A stretch of 54,862 nt of DNA, taken from positions 103,055 through 157,916 of the forward strand of contig NZ_BMRA01000003.1 of NCBI RefSeq assembly GCF_014648395.1, read 5' to 3'. Made by a program: the position numbers and the translations under genes. The notes under the pieces were generated by a model. It did no database searches, was not told where the DNA came from, and saw only the letters and a program-made list of their open reading frames with translations. How positions within the stretch are numbered: the first letter of the stretch is position 1; each line of letters begins with the position of its first letter. Positions 25,406-33,804 of this stretch are shown one piece after another. This DNA is from Micromonospora fulviviridis (lineage in GTDB: Bacteria; Actinomycetota; Actinomycetes; Mycobacteriales; Micromonosporaceae).

Positions 25406-25828
25406 TCAGCCGGCGGTCCCCGCCACCTCGGCGTGCCGCAGCCGGACCGGGGTGCCCCGGCGCAGCGAGTTGGGGATCTCCGCGATGGCGTCCACCCGGG
25501 CGACGAGGTCCCGCAGCCGGTCGTCGGTCGCGTCGCCCTCGACCCGGACGTCGTAGCCGACCTCCGTGGACACCGCCGGGTCGCCGGTGAAGTCGCCGTG
25601 CACGGTCACCTCGACCCGGTGCAGGGTGATCCCGGCCGCCCGGGCCTCGCGGAACAGGTCGTTGGAGACGCAGCCGGCCACCGCCAGGTAGAGCAGCTGC
25701 CCGCCGTTGAAGCCGAGCCCGTCCCCGCCGCCGTCGGCCGGGCGGTCCACCACCAGCGTGAACGGGCCCGCCGCGCCGATCGCCGCGGGCCGGCCCGGCA
25801 GGCTGCGCGTGCGTACCTCGAAGGTCAT
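25406..25828 (-). CDS. OsmC-family protein
   Basis: 140 residues from the ATG at 25828, which has GGAGGT 8-9 nt upstream; a longer reading to 25867 lacks such a site. The GFNGGQLLYLAVAGCVSNDLF segment fits the OsmC/Ohr fold, with one conserved Cys in AGCVSND. Classical OsmC and Ohr peroxidases use two cysteines; only this Cys is obvious, so peroxidase activity is uncertain and it may be an OsmC-like protein of other function. Soluble and cytoplasmic. A single-gene transcript is likely. Confidence 0.8.
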   Translation of the reverse strand: MTFEVRTRSLPGRPAAIGAAGPFTLVVDRPADGGGDGLGFNGGQLLYLAVAGCVSNDLFREARAAGITLHRVEVTVHGDFTGDPAVSTEVGYDVRVEGDATDDRLRDLVARVDAIAEIPNSLRRGTPVRLRHAEVAGTAG

Positions 25829-25894
25829 GCCGACCACCTCCGCTTCCGACCAGGCCGAGTCAACCATCCCCGGCCGGCCGGCAGCCTCGGCGCT

Positions 25895-26497
25895 TCAGTC
25901 CGAATCGGCGTCGGCCACCCGGGCCACCTCGGCCGGCAGCGGGTACGGCCGCTCGGCCGGCAGCAGCGCGGTCGCGCCGGGCTCGTCGCCGGCGGTGAGA
26001 CGGGCGTGCACCGCCCGGGCCAGCGGCGTGACGTCGGTGAGGCCGACCAGCCACTCGTCGACGTAGCGGCGTACCGCCTCGCCGGCCAGTCCCACCTGCA
26101 CCGACCGGTACGCCAGCGGTGCCAGCCGCAGCGAGCGTTCCGGGTCCCACTGCACCCGCACCGGGCTGGTCCGCAGCTGCTGCCGCCAGCTCTCCCGGTC
26201 CGGGTGCCGTCGCGGGTCGTAGCTGCTCAGGCAGGCGTGCCCGAGCGCCCACTCGAAGCCGGCCCGGCTGATCTCCACGGCGAGCACCCGCTCCTGGCCG
26301 GGCTTGAGCGCCCAGCCGCAGCGGTACATCATCCACCGGAACGAGGGCTTGATCCACGTCATCCGCTCCCGCTTGAACGGCGGCACGAACCGGCCGGCGG
26401 CCAGCGCGGCGTCGGCGATCTCCGCCGGGTATGCCTGGTAGACGGTGATGGTGTCGGCGGTGAAGGCCGCCCGGACCTGGTGGTGGGGAACGGTCAC
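25895..26497 (-). CDS. DUF4291 family protein
   Basis: 200 residues from a GTG at 26497. The segments ITVYQAYPAEIADAAL, RFVPPFKRERMTWIKPSF and MMYRCGWALKPGQERVLAV are the core of DUF4291, a family of about 200 residues common in actinobacteria. No function is established. It is divergent from the PemK-like gene, with 96 bp between starts. The start is chosen because conserved sequence begins about 15 residues later and the reading upstream is low-complexity. Confidence 0.85.
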   Translation of the reverse strand: MTVPHHQVRAAFTADTITVYQAYPAEIADAALAAGRFVPPFKRERMTWIKPSFRWMMYRCGWALKPGQERVLAVEISRAGFEWALGHACLSSYDPRRHPDRESWRQQLRTSPVRVQWDPERSLRLAPLAYRSVQVGLAGEAVRRYVDEWLVGLTDVTPLARAVHARLTAGDEPGATALLPAERPYPLPAEVARVADADSD

Positions 26498-26593
26498 CGG
26501 GGCATCGTGGCGGAGCACCGGCCGGCGCGGCCACCGCTTTCCCCGGCTCCGCCGCCGCGCGCCCGTCCCGTGGCGGGGGATAGGCTGCCCGCC

Positions 26594-27088
26594 GTGGCAG
26601 GTCTGTTGAGGAACGTGGCGTCCCGGCTCGGCCGGATCGCCGGGGGCGCGGCCGCGCCCGCCCGTACCGCCCGGCCGATCCCGGCCCAGGTGGCCCGGCG
26701 CCGCCAGGTCACCGCGTTGCAACGGCGCGAGCTGGCGTACGCGCCGGAGCTGGACGGGCAGGCCGACCCGGGGGAGATCGTCTGGACCTGGGTGCCGTAC
26801 GAGGACGACCCCCGCCAGGGCAAGGACCGCCCCGTGCTGGTGGTCGGCCGGCAGAGCCGCACGCTGTTCGGGCTGATGCTGTCGAGCCAGAGCGACCGCG
26901 ACGGCCAGCGGCACTGGCTGGCGCTGGGCCCGGGGGAGTGGGATCGGGACCAGCGGCCGAGCTGGGTCCGCCTGGACCGGGTGCTCACCATGCGCGAGGA
27001 CAGCATCCGCCGCGAGGGCGCGGTGCTGGACCGGCGCCGGTTCGACCGGGTGGGCCAGGCGCTGCGTACGGGCTACGGCTGGCGCTGA
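26594..27088 (+). CDS. PemK/MazF-like protein without an adjacent antitoxin
   Basis: 164 residues from a GTG at 26594 (VAGLLRNVASRLGRIAGG). After a basic N-terminal stretch the PemK/MazF fold begins with PGEIVWTWVPYEDDP, then KDRPVLVVGR and MLSSQSDRDGQRHW. MazF toxins are sequence-specific endoribonucleases. The neighbours are DUF4291 (divergent) and a GGDEF protein (convergent), so no antitoxin-like partner is present. It may be a domesticated family member and not a working toxin. The longer open frame to the left runs through non-coding sequence and is rejected. Confidence 0.8.
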   Translation: MAGLLRNVASRLGRIAGGAAAPARTARPIPAQVARRRQVTALQRRELAYAPELDGQADPGEIVWTWVPYEDDPRQGKDRPVLVVGRQSRTLFGLMLSSQSDRDGQRHWLALGPGEWDRDQRPSWVRLDRVLTMREDSIRREGAVLDRRRFDRVGQALRTGYGWR

Positions 27089-27166
27089 TCGGCGCCGGGT
27101 GGACCACCCGCTCGCGGCTCGGGGCGCGTTGCGCGACCTCGGTCGCCGGGCTGACCGGCGGCCGGC

Positions 27167-27802
27167 TCAGCACTCGGCGACGAGTTGGCGGGCCGCGCGG
27201 GCCGCGCCGACCGTCTTCGCCTGGTACATCGCCGCGTCGGCCCGGCACAGCGCGTCGGTGAGCTGGGTGGGGCCGTGCACCGGGGCGAGCCCGACCGAGG
27301 CGGTCACCCGGATGGTGCGGGCGCCCAGCGGGATCGGCGCGGCGAGTGCCTCGCAGAGCCGGCGGGTGGCGTGCTCGATCCAGCGCCGGTCCACCGTCGG
27401 GCTGACCAGCAGGCCGGCGAACTCGTCGCCGCCGAGCCGGGCGACGAGGTTGTCCCCGGCGAACGCGGCCAGCCGCTGCGCCACGCTGACCAGCACCTGG
27501 TCGCCCGCGGCGTGCCCGTAGCGGTCGTTGACCTGCTTGAAGTCGTCGAGGTCCAGCACGATCGCCACCAGCGGCTTGCCGGCGGCGTCGGTGAGCAGGG
27601 TGGCGGCCAGCCGGAAGAAGGCCCGCCGGTTGGGCAGCCCGGTGAGCGGGTCGTGACTGGCCGCGTGCCGCTCGGCCGCCAGCTCGGCTTGGAGCAGCTC
27701 GATCTCGGCCTCGGCGCGGACGGCCCGGCGGCGCAGTTGCCAGGCGGAGACCAGGGCGCCGACCGCGGAGATGCCGGAGGCGACGGTCATCGGATCCGGC
27801 AC
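27167..27802 (-). CDS. membrane-anchored diguanylate cyclase (GGDEF)
   Basis: 211 residues from a GTG at 27802 with GGAGGG just upstream; a longer GTG start at 27826 is possible. An N-terminal hydrophobic segment (GISAVGALVSAW) is followed by a short coiled region and a GGDEF domain: DPLTGLPNRRAF, LDLDDFKQVND and an intact ARLGGDEFAGL active site. It should make cyclic di-GMP from two GTP at the membrane. No RxxD inhibitory site is evident five residues before GGDEF. No EAL domain and no sensory domain beyond the short N terminus. Confidence 0.92.
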   Translation of the reverse strand: MPDPMTVASGISAVGALVSAWQLRRRAVRAEAEIELLQAELAAERHAASHDPLTGLPNRRAFFRLAATLLTDAAGKPLVAIVLDLDDFKQVNDRYGHAAGDQVLVSVAQRLAAFAGDNLVARLGGDEFAGLLVSPTVDRRWIEHATRRLCEALAAPIPLGARTIRVTASVGLAPVHGPTQLTDALCRADAAMYQAKTVGAARAARQLVAEC

Positions 27803-27912
27803 GAGCCCTCCCTCACCGCAGTCCACAGCCGCGCCGGAGGGCGCTGGGCCGGGGATGTTCTCCCTGCTCGCAACCGGGATCCGGGTAACCGAGCGTGAAC
27901 GTCCGGGTACAC

Positions 27913-27973
27913 CGCACGTGCGTTATCATGCTCGCTGTCCATTGCAGATGCAATAGCAGATGCACGTGCATCT
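27913..27973. promoter_or_regulatory. palindrome cluster upstream of the DUF397/XRE genes
   Basis: Three palindromes are packed in 61 bp: CGCACGTGCG at 27913-27922; ATTGCA-GA-TGCAAT at 27941-27954; and a perfect 16-mer AGATGCACGTGCATCT at 27958-27973. The first and third share the core GCACGTGC, with centres 48 bp apart. GCAGATGCA is also directly repeated at 27944 and 27956. A TATCAT -10-like hexamer lies at 27924-27929 between them. The obvious candidate binder is the XRE regulator encoded at 28427. Confidence 0.6.
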
Positions 27974-28056
27974 CCGTCTACAGTCGACAGCACCCCGTCG
28001 CCACCCACCGCCCCTCTCCGCGGCATCGGCTGGCTCTTCCCGTGAAGGACGCCCCC

Positions 28057-28311
28057 ATGCAGCAGCCCTCGAATGGCGTACCCACCACCGAGCTGCCGCC
28101 GGTGCGATGGCTCAAGAGCCGGCGCAGCAACCCGAGCGGCAACTGCGTCGAACTGGCCGAGCTGCCCGACGGCGGTGGCATCGCGGTACGCAACTCCCGG
28201 CACCCGGAGGGGCCGGCGCTCATCTACACGGTCGACGAGATCGCCGCGTTCGTGCTCGGTGCCCGGGACGGCGACTTCGACCACCTGATCGCCCGGCCGC
28301 CGTCCCGCTGA
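28057..28311 (+). CDS. DUF397 protein, partner of an XRE regulator
   Basis: 84 residues from the ATG at 28057, with AAGGA at 28045-28049; the longer open frame upstream crosses the palindromic regulatory region. WLKSRRSNPSGNCVELAEL, followed by IAVRNSRHPEGPALIYT, is a textbook DUF397 domain. In Streptomyces and relatives these small proteins are encoded beside DUF5753-type XRE regulators (WhiJ/AbaA-like systems) and modulate them. The XRE gene follows after 115 bp on the same strand. Confidence 0.92.
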   Translation: MQQPSNGVPTTELPPVRWLKSRRSNPSGNCVELAELPDGGGIAVRNSRHPEGPALIYTVDEIAAFVLGARDGDFDHLIARPPSR

Positions 28312-28426
28312 CGGGACCACATCCACCGTCCGGGGGAGTTCACCTCACTGTCGGTCCATGACATGCTTACTCCTCGGCCGGGCTGGGGCGTCCGGTCAGG
28401 ACAGTCGGCATGCGAAGGACGGCCAG

Positions 28427-29314
28427 GTGACGACGGTGCCCGTCGAGGGAGGCCCGACCAGCGGCCCGACCGTGCTGCGCATGCTGCTCGGGGCGCAGCT
28501 GCGCCGGCTCCGGGAGAGCGCCGGGGTGAGCCGGGAGAGCGCCGGCTGGGAGATCCGCTCCTCCGAATCCAAGATCAGCCGGATGGAGCTGGGTCGGGTC
28601 GGTTTCAAGGAACGCGACGTCGCCGACCTGCTCACCCTCTACGGCGTCACCGCGCCCGACGAGCGGGCGGCGCTCCTCAAGCTCGCCCGGGACGCGAACA
28701 GCCCCGGCTGGTGGCACCGCTACGGTGACGTGCTGCCCGGCTGGTTCCAGTCCTACCTGGGGCTCGAGGCCGCCGCCGCGCTGATCCGCACGTACGAGGT
28801 GCAGTTCGTCCCGGGCCTGCTCCAGACCCCCGCGTACGCCCGGGCGGTGATCCTGCTCGGCCACCGCGGCGCCCCGCCGGCGGAGGTCGAGCGGCGGGTG
28901 AACCTGCGGATGGAACGCCAGGAGCTGCTGCGCCGCAGCGACCCGCCGCAGCTCTGGGCGGTGCTCGACGAGGCCGCCCTGCGCCGGCCCGTCGGGGGCC
29001 CCGAGGTGATGTGCGGGCAGCTGGACGCGCTGATCGAGGCGACCGCCGCGCCGCACGTCCGGCTCCAGATCGTCCCGTTCGACGCCGGTGGGCACGCCGC
29101 CGCCGGTGGCGCCTTCAGCATCCTGCGCTTCGGCGACCAGGACCTGCCGGACATCGTCTACATCGAACAGTTGACCAGCGCCGTCTACCTCGACAGGCGC
29201 GACGACCTCGACCACTACGCGGGGGCCATGGACCGGCTCTGCGGTGAGGCCGCGCCGCCGGAACGCACCCCCGAGCTGCTGATCCGGATCCGGGACGAGC
29301 TCTACCCGGCCTGA
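28427..29314 (+). CDS. XRE-family regulator with DUF5753 C-terminal domain
   Basis: 295 residues from a GTG at 28427 with AAGGA at 28415-28419. The helix-turn-helix is LGAQLRRLRESAGVSRESAG with IRSSESKISRMELGR as the recognition region (about residues 17-55). The rest, including YEVQFVPGLLQTPAYARAV and IEQLTSAVYLDRRDDLDHYA, is DUF5753. These proteins pair with DUF397 partners and influence development or secondary metabolism in actinomycetes. It is probably autoregulatory through the palindromes at 27913-27973; that link is an inference. Confidence 0.9.
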   Translation: MTTVPVEGGPTSGPTVLRMLLGAQLRRLRESAGVSRESAGWEIRSSESKISRMELGRVGFKERDVADLLTLYGVTAPDERAALLKLARDANSPGWWHRYGDVLPGWFQSYLGLEAAAALIRTYEVQFVPGLLQTPAYARAVILLGHRGAPPAEVERRVNLRMERQELLRRSDPPQLWAVLDEAALRRPVGGPEVMCGQLDALIEATAAPHVRLQIVPFDAGGHAAAGGAFSILRFGDQDLPDIVYIEQLTSAVYLDRRDDLDHYAGAMDRLCGEAAPPERTPELLIRIRDELYPA

Positions 29315-29330
29315 CCGCGCCGGTTCTCCG

Positions 29331-29359
29331 TTGACGCCCGTCGCTTGGTGGGGTAGCTT
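29331..29359 (+). promoter_or_regulatory. sigma-70-type promoter of the lacI-family gene
   Basis: TTGACG at 29331-29336, a 17-bp spacer and TAGCTT at 29354-29359. The predicted transcription start falls inside the first LacI-type operator. Confidence 0.6.
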
Positions 29360-29389
29360 CTGAATCGATACAGCACTGAATCGATCCAG
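29360..29389. promoter_or_regulatory. two tandem LacI-family operators
   Basis: Two 14-bp imperfect palindromes, CTGAATCGATACAG (29360-29373) and CTGAATCGATCCAG (29376-29389), have centres 16 bp apart. Both carry the central CG typical of LacI-family sites. They lie immediately after the -10 box, and the second reaches the Shine-Dalgarno of the regulator gene, so repression of its own promoter is the natural reading. Confidence 0.75.
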
Positions 29390-29402
29390 AAGGGCAGACC
29401 CG

Positions 29403-30452
29403 GTGGTGAAGCCGACCCTGCAGGACGTCGCGAACGCGGTGGGCGTGTCCCGCAGCACCGTCTCCAACGCCTACAGCCGGCCGGACCAGCTCTCCGCGGC
29501 GCTGCGGGCGAAGATCCTCGATGCCGCACGCCGCCTCGGCTACCCCGGCCCCGACCCGACCGCCCGCTCGCTGCGCCGCGGCTACGTCGGCGCGATCGGC
29601 GTCCTGTTCACCTCCGAGCTCTCCTACGCCTTCACCGACCCGTTCGCGGTGCGCTTCCTGGCCGGCGTCGGCCAGGTCGCCGAGCGGCACTCCACCAGCC
29701 TCCTGCTGGTGCCGCTGCCCGGCGACCGCGACCGGGCCCGCGCCGCCGTCGACAACGCCGCGGTCGACGGCTTCTGCGTCTACTGCGTCGGCGACGAGGA
29801 GCACGTGCTCGACGCGATCCGCGGCCGCGGGCTGCCCCTCGTCACCACCGCCCCCGACGCCGCCGGGCCCGCCGACAGCTTCGTCGGCATCGACGAGCGG
29901 GCCGCTGCCCGGTCCGTGGCCGCCCACGTCGCCGGCCTCGGGCACCGGCGGGTGGCCCTGCTCGGCGACACCGTGCTGCCCGACGCGCCGCCCGGGCCGC
30001 TGCGGCTGGCCGATCCGCGCGACGCTCCCCACCCCACGACCCGCGGCCGGCTCACCGGCTTCGCCGACGCGTTCGCCGCCGTCGGCGTCCCGTGGTCGGC
30101 CATCACCGTGGTCAACACCGCCGGCAACAGCCGGGCGGCCGCCGCCGCGGCCGTCGCACCGGTGCTGGCCGGGGACGACCCACCCACGGCCGTACTGGCC
30201 TGCTCCGACGTGCTGGCGCTCGGAGTGCTCGACGCGGCCGGCCCGGATTCCGGCCTCTCGGTCACCGGCTTCGACGACGTCGCCGAGGCCGCCGCCGCGG
30301 GGCTGACCACCGTTCGGCAGCCGGCCGAGGAGAAGGGCCGGCTCGCCGCCGCACTGCTGCTGGAGCCGCCGGCCGACCCGGCCGACGGCCACCTCCTGCT
30401 CCCCACCGATCTCGTCGTCCGGACCTCCACCGGTCCCGTCCCCAGGAGCTGA
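29403..30452 (+). CDS. LacI-family transcriptional regulator
   Basis: 349 residues from a GTG at 29403; AAGGG at 29390-29394 is well placed for it. The N-terminal helix-turn-helix and hinge read TLQDVANAVGVSRSTVSNAY, then ARRLGYPGPDPTARSLRRG. The periplasmic-binding-protein-like effector domain follows (VGAIGVLFTSELSYAF, FVGIDERAA, GHRRVALLGD, TAVLACSDVLALG). The ligand is unknown: no sugar transporter or glycosidase sits next to it. Two matching operators precede the gene, indicating autoregulation. A small ORF follows 2 bp after the stop. Confidence 0.93.
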   Translation: MVKPTLQDVANAVGVSRSTVSNAYSRPDQLSAALRAKILDAARRLGYPGPDPTARSLRRGYVGAIGVLFTSELSYAFTDPFAVRFLAGVGQVAERHSTSLLLVPLPGDRDRARAAVDNAAVDGFCVYCVGDEEHVLDAIRGRGLPLVTTAPDAAGPADSFVGIDERAAARSVAAHVAGLGHRRVALLGDTVLPDAPPGPLRLADPRDAPHPTTRGRLTGFADAFAAVGVPWSAITVVNTAGNSRAAAAAAVAPVLAGDDPPTAVLACSDVLALGVLDAAGPDSGLSVTGFDDVAEAAAAGLTTVRQPAEEKGRLAAALLLEPPADPADGHLLLPTDLVVRTSTGPVPRS

Positions 30453-30454
30453 CC

Positions 30455-30676
30455 ATGGAACACTCCACCGGTTTCGTCCTCGCCGTCGACGCCGTGACCC
30501 GGCACGTGAACTCCGCCCGCCCCGACGCCCCGGTCCGCCCCGACCGGCCCCGGCAGCCCCGGCAGCCCCGGCAGCCCCGGCTGGCGCCCACCCGGCTGGC
30601 CACCGCGGCGGCGCTGCGCCGCCTCGCCGACCGGATGGAGCCCCGCCCCGCGCGGGTCCCCACCTGCCAGTCCTGA
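30455..30676 (+). CDS. small Arg/Pro-rich hypothetical protein
   Basis: 73 residues from an ATG at 30455 with AGGAG at 30444-30448, 2 bp after the lacI stop, so translational coupling is likely. The middle contains a PRQ tandem (PRQPRQPRQPR) made by three copies of a 9-bp repeat near 30550-30578. No recognisable domain, signal peptide or membrane span. Function unknown. The ribosome binding site and position make it a plausible real gene. Confidence 0.55.
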   Translation: MEHSTGFVLAVDAVTRHVNSARPDAPVRPDRPRQPRQPRQPRLAPTRLATAAALRRLADRMEPRPARVPTCQS

Positions 30677-30806
30677 CCGCGGCCGACGGCCCGTCCGGGT
30701 GGCCGGCGCCCGGACGGCATCCCGTTCGACCCGGAACCGCCCGATCGGCGCGGAACCTGGCACCGGGTTGGTGGGGCACCCCACCGGCCAGGCACACTGG
30801 ACCACC

Positions 30807-32240
30807 ATGTCGCCGTTCACGCCCTCGCTCCGGCTGCACGATCGGTACGTCCTGCGCGAGCGCATCGGGCTCGGAGGGATGTCCGAGGTGTGGCGCGCCG
30901 ACGACGAGGTCCTGCACCGCCCCGTCGCGGTCAAGGCCCTCGCCACGCAGCTCGCCGCCGACCCGCAGCTGCGCGCCACCATCCAGCGCGAGGCCCGCGC
31001 GGCGGCGCGGCTCACCCACCCGCACGTGACCCAGGTGTACGACTACGGCGAGGCCACCCTGCCCGACGGCTCGGTGGTGCCCTACCTCGTGATGGAGTTG
31101 GTCGAGGGGCGCACCCTCGCCGACCGGCTGACCGGCGGGCCACTCGCCTGGCCGGAGGCCGTCCGGCTGGCCGGGCAGATCGCCGCCGCCCTCGCCGCCG
31201 CGCACCGGATCGGCGTGGTGCACCGCGACATCAAGCCCGGCAACGTGATGCTCACCGAGACCGGGGCGAAGGTGCTCGACTTCGGCATCGCCACCCTGGC
31301 CGGGCCGCGCCACCCCCTCGCGGGCCAGACCGGCGAGCTGCTCATGGGCACCCCGGCGTACTTCGCGCCGGAGCGGATGACCCCCGGCCCGGCGAACCCG
31401 GCCAGCGACGTGTACGCCCTCGGCGCCCTGCTCTACCGCACCCTCACCGGGCACGCCCCGCTGCCCGTGCAGACCTGGGACGACGTGCTCGACGTCCAGG
31501 CCCACCGCCCCCCGGTGCCGCCGCTGCGCATCCCCGGGCTGCCCGCCGACGTCGCCGAACTCACCCTGGCCTGCCTGGCCGTGGACCCCGCGCGGCGGCC
31601 CACCGCCGCCCAGCTCGCCACCCGGCTCGGCGCCGGTCAACCGGCCGACCCGCCGACCGCGATCCTGCCCACGGTGGCCCGCCCGGAGCACCCGCCGACG
31701 CTGATCGAGCGGGCCCCCCGCCCCGTCCCGCTGCCGCCCGCGCGGCCGGCCACCCGGTCGAACCGGCTCATCGGGGCGCTGGTGGCCGCCGGGGTGGTGC
31801 TGCTGCTCGCCCTGGTCGGCACGCTGCTGCTCGGCGACAACCCCGACAACCCGACGGGCACCGGGCCGGTCGCCGGCCCGTCGACCGGCACGACGCCGGC
31901 CGAGGAACCGACCCCGTCCGAGCCGGCCACCTCCGGCCCGGCCAGCACCCCGCCGGCTCCGGTCACCCTGCGCCAGCTCGCCGCGCAGTTCGGGGAGGTG
32001 GTCGACCAGGCCGTGGCCGACGGCCGGATCGACCGGAAGACCGCGAACGACCTGCGCGAGAAGGCCGCCGAGCTGGACCGGGGCAAGCCCAGGGACCGCG
32101 CCAAGCGGGTCGAGGACCTGCGCGAGCGGATCGGCGACCTGGCCGACGACGGCAAGCTCGACGAGGCCACGGCCGGCGCCCTCCAGGACCTGCTCGACGC
32201 GTACGCGGGGCTGCGCGGGGGCGGCCGCGACGAGGGCTGA
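30807..32240 (+). CDS. transmembrane serine/threonine protein kinase
   Basis: 477 residues from the ATG at 30807. The Hanks-type kinase domain spans about residues 10-265: glycine loop IGLGGMSEVWRA, VAVKAL (catalytic Lys), HRDIKPGNVML, DFGIA and GTPAYFAPE. A Pro-rich juxtamembrane linker and one hydrophobic span (LIGALVAAGVVLLLALVGTLLL, about 320-340) follow. The outer part is a Thr/Pro-rich stalk plus a charged helical domain (LREKAAELDRG, VEDLRERIGDLADDG). It therefore should signal across the membrane, but it has no PASTA repeats. The 130 bp upstream show no clear regulatory motif. Confidence 0.94.
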   Translation: MSPFTPSLRLHDRYVLRERIGLGGMSEVWRADDEVLHRPVAVKALATQLAADPQLRATIQREARAAARLTHPHVTQVYDYGEATLPDGSVVPYLVMELVEGRTLADRLTGGPLAWPEAVRLAGQIAAALAAAHRIGVVHRDIKPGNVMLTETGAKVLDFGIATLAGPRHPLAGQTGELLMGTPAYFAPERMTPGPANPASDVYALGALLYRTLTGHAPLPVQTWDDVLDVQAHRPPVPPLRIPGLPADVAELTLACLAVDPARRPTAAQLATRLGAGQPADPPTAILPTVARPEHPPTLIERAPRPVPLPPARPATRSNRLIGALVAAGVVLLLALVGTLLLGDNPDNPTGTGPVAGPSTGTTPAEEPTPSEPATSGPASTPPAPVTLRQLAAQFGEVVDQAVADGRIDRKTANDLREKAAELDRGKPRDRAKRVEDLRERIGDLADDGKLDEATAGALQDLLDAYAGLRGGGRDEG

Positions 32241-32247
32241 GCCCGGC

Positions 32248-33075
32248 TCAGTCCAGCCGCACCGGGTCGCCCGCCCGCACCCGGCCCGCCCGGACCACCT
32301 GCGCGTACGCGCCGACACAGGGCTGCGGGGCCAGGCCGTCCAGCGGCACCACCCGGTTCAGCCGGGCCGGCACCCGCAGCGCCTCCGGGTCGCGGGGGAG
32401 CTCGCCGTGCGCCAGGGTCGGCACCGCGCAGCGGGGCGTGCGGGCCACCACCCGCAGCACCAGCTCGGCGCCGATCCGCAGCTCGCGGCCCGGCCAGTCG
32501 TTCTCCTCGAACCCCGCGCCGCCGGTGTCCAGCACCAGGTTCGGCCGGTACCGCGCCGGGTCCACCACGCCCGACGGCAGCTCCGCGCCGATCCGGCGCA
32601 GCGTGGCGGTGGTCAGCAGGTGCACCGGGGCGAAGTCGACGAAGCCGCCGGGCGGCGCGGCCGCCCCGAGCCGCCCCTCGTCGACCGGCACCGGCACCGC
32701 CACCCCGGCGGCGAGCACCTCCTCCGGGCGGGACCGCTCGAGCACCGCGTCCGGCGGCGGGGTGTCGACCAGCGTCACCGGCGCGCCGAGCACCTCGGAG
32801 AGCACGTCGTCCACCCCCTCGTCGCCAGCGGCCACGCCGCGGCCGTCGGGCAGCGCGATCCGCACCACGCCGTCGCCGCCGGTGGCCCGCAGCGTGGTCA
32901 GCGCCCGCCACCGGTACGGGTTCTTCGCGCTCGCCACCCGCCCGGTCTCCCGGTGCAGCAGGGCCAGCCGCCGGTCCCCGGCCAGCCCGGCCGCGTCCAC
33001 CCCCACCGCGTCCAGCTCCTCGCCCAGCAACGACTTCACCGGAAAGCGCCGAATGCCCACCACCCGCCCGCTCAC
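32248..33075 (-). CDS. MOSC-domain protein with N-terminal beta-barrel domain
   Basis: 275 residues from a GTG at 33075 that overlaps the upstream stop (GTGA). The N-terminal region VVGIRRFPVKSLLGEELDAV and GDRRLALLHRETG is the MOSC_N barrel. The C-terminal MOSC domain includes YRPNLVLDTGG and a cysteine in ARTPRCAVPTLAHGE, the position that binds sulfur in molybdenum cofactor sulfurase-like proteins. It may belong to the mARC/YcbX type of oxidoreductases that bind Moco directly; substrate unknown. Convergent with the kinase gene (7 bp). Confidence 0.88.
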   Translation of the reverse strand: MSGRVVGIRRFPVKSLLGEELDAVGVDAAGLAGDRRLALLHRETGRVASAKNPYRWRALTTLRATGGDGVVRIALPDGRGVAAGDEGVDDVLSEVLGAPVTLVDTPPPDAVLERSRPEEVLAAGVAVPVPVDEGRLGAAAPPGGFVDFAPVHLLTTATLRRIGAELPSGVVDPARYRPNLVLDTGGAGFEENDWPGRELRIGAELVLRVVARTPRCAVPTLAHGELPRDPEALRVPARLNRVVPLDGLAPQPCVGAYAQVVRAGRVRAGDPVRLD

Positions 33076-33728
33076 CGGCAACCACCTGCCCGTGCCGTCG
33101 CCTCGACCAGGGCGGCCGCCTCGGGCAGCCGGGCGGTCTCGAGCGGCCCCAGGCCGGACCGCCGCGAAACGGCCTCCGCCACCGGCGCCAGCGGCCCCGC
33201 CTCGGCCACGTACGCCGACAGCAGCTCGCCCGCCGCCGCCCGCAGCGGAAGGGAGGGGTCCACCGCGGCCTCCGCGATGATCAGCGCGGTCATCGCCCGG
33301 TCCAGTGCGGGCGGCCCCTCGGCGGCGGTGGCCCAGTCGATGACGACCGGGCCGGCCAGCGTGAGGAGCACGTTCTCCGTGTGCAGGTCGAGGTGCAGGA
33401 GCCGGACCGCCGGGTCGGCCGACCGGAGGGCGGGCAGCGCGTGCAGCCGGCCGTGCAGGTCGACGAGCAGGCGCGCCATGGCCGGCAGCGTCACGTCGCC
33501 CGCGACGAACGCCTCGACCAGGGTCGGGCCGGCAACCCGTTCGAGCACCAGGTCCGGGCCGTCCGCGTGGTGCACCCGGGGCACGGGGTAGCCGGCCGCG
33601 TGCAGGTGGCGCATCAGTGCGGCCTCGGCACGTACGTCGCCACCGGACCGGTACCGGCGCAGCACCCGGCCGCCGGCCAGGGCGTACACGTCGGCGGTCC
33701 GGCCGGAGGCCAGGGGAGCGGTCGGCAC
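33072..33728 (-). CDS. aminoglycoside phosphotransferase-family (APH) protein
   Basis: 218 residues from a GTG at 33728 preceded by GGAGGAG; the longer reading to 33908 would run into the neighbouring gene. It has the shortened kinase-like fold of APH enzymes: GRTADVYAL nucleotide loop, LVLERVAGPTLVEA, LHLDLHTENVLL (catalytic Asp) and VVIDWATAAEGP (metal-binding Asp). The substrate cannot be inferred; most such chromosomal proteins are not resistance enzymes. The GTGA overlap with the MOSC gene indicates co-expression. Confidence 0.85.
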   Translation of the reverse strand: MPTAPLASGRTADVYALAGGRVLRRYRSGGDVRAEAALMRHLHAAGYPVPRVHHADGPDLVLERVAGPTLVEAFVAGDVTLPAMARLLVDLHGRLHALPALRSADPAVRLLHLDLHTENVLLTLAGPVVIDWATAAEGPPALDRAMTALIIAEAAVDPSLPLRAAAGELLSAYVAEAGPLAPVAEAVSRRSGLGPLETARLPEAAALVEATARAGGCR

Positions 33729-33804
33729 GGGCTCCTCCCTCCCTGGGCCGGCGGACACCACCGCACCACCGTAGGTGACCGGTCCGGCGTCCGGGTGCCC
33801 GTAC

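Noticed and set aside
25193..26593. Extension of the PemK-like frame far to the left
   Set aside because: The added region is antisense to the OsmC-like and DUF4291 genes and has no protein-family features.
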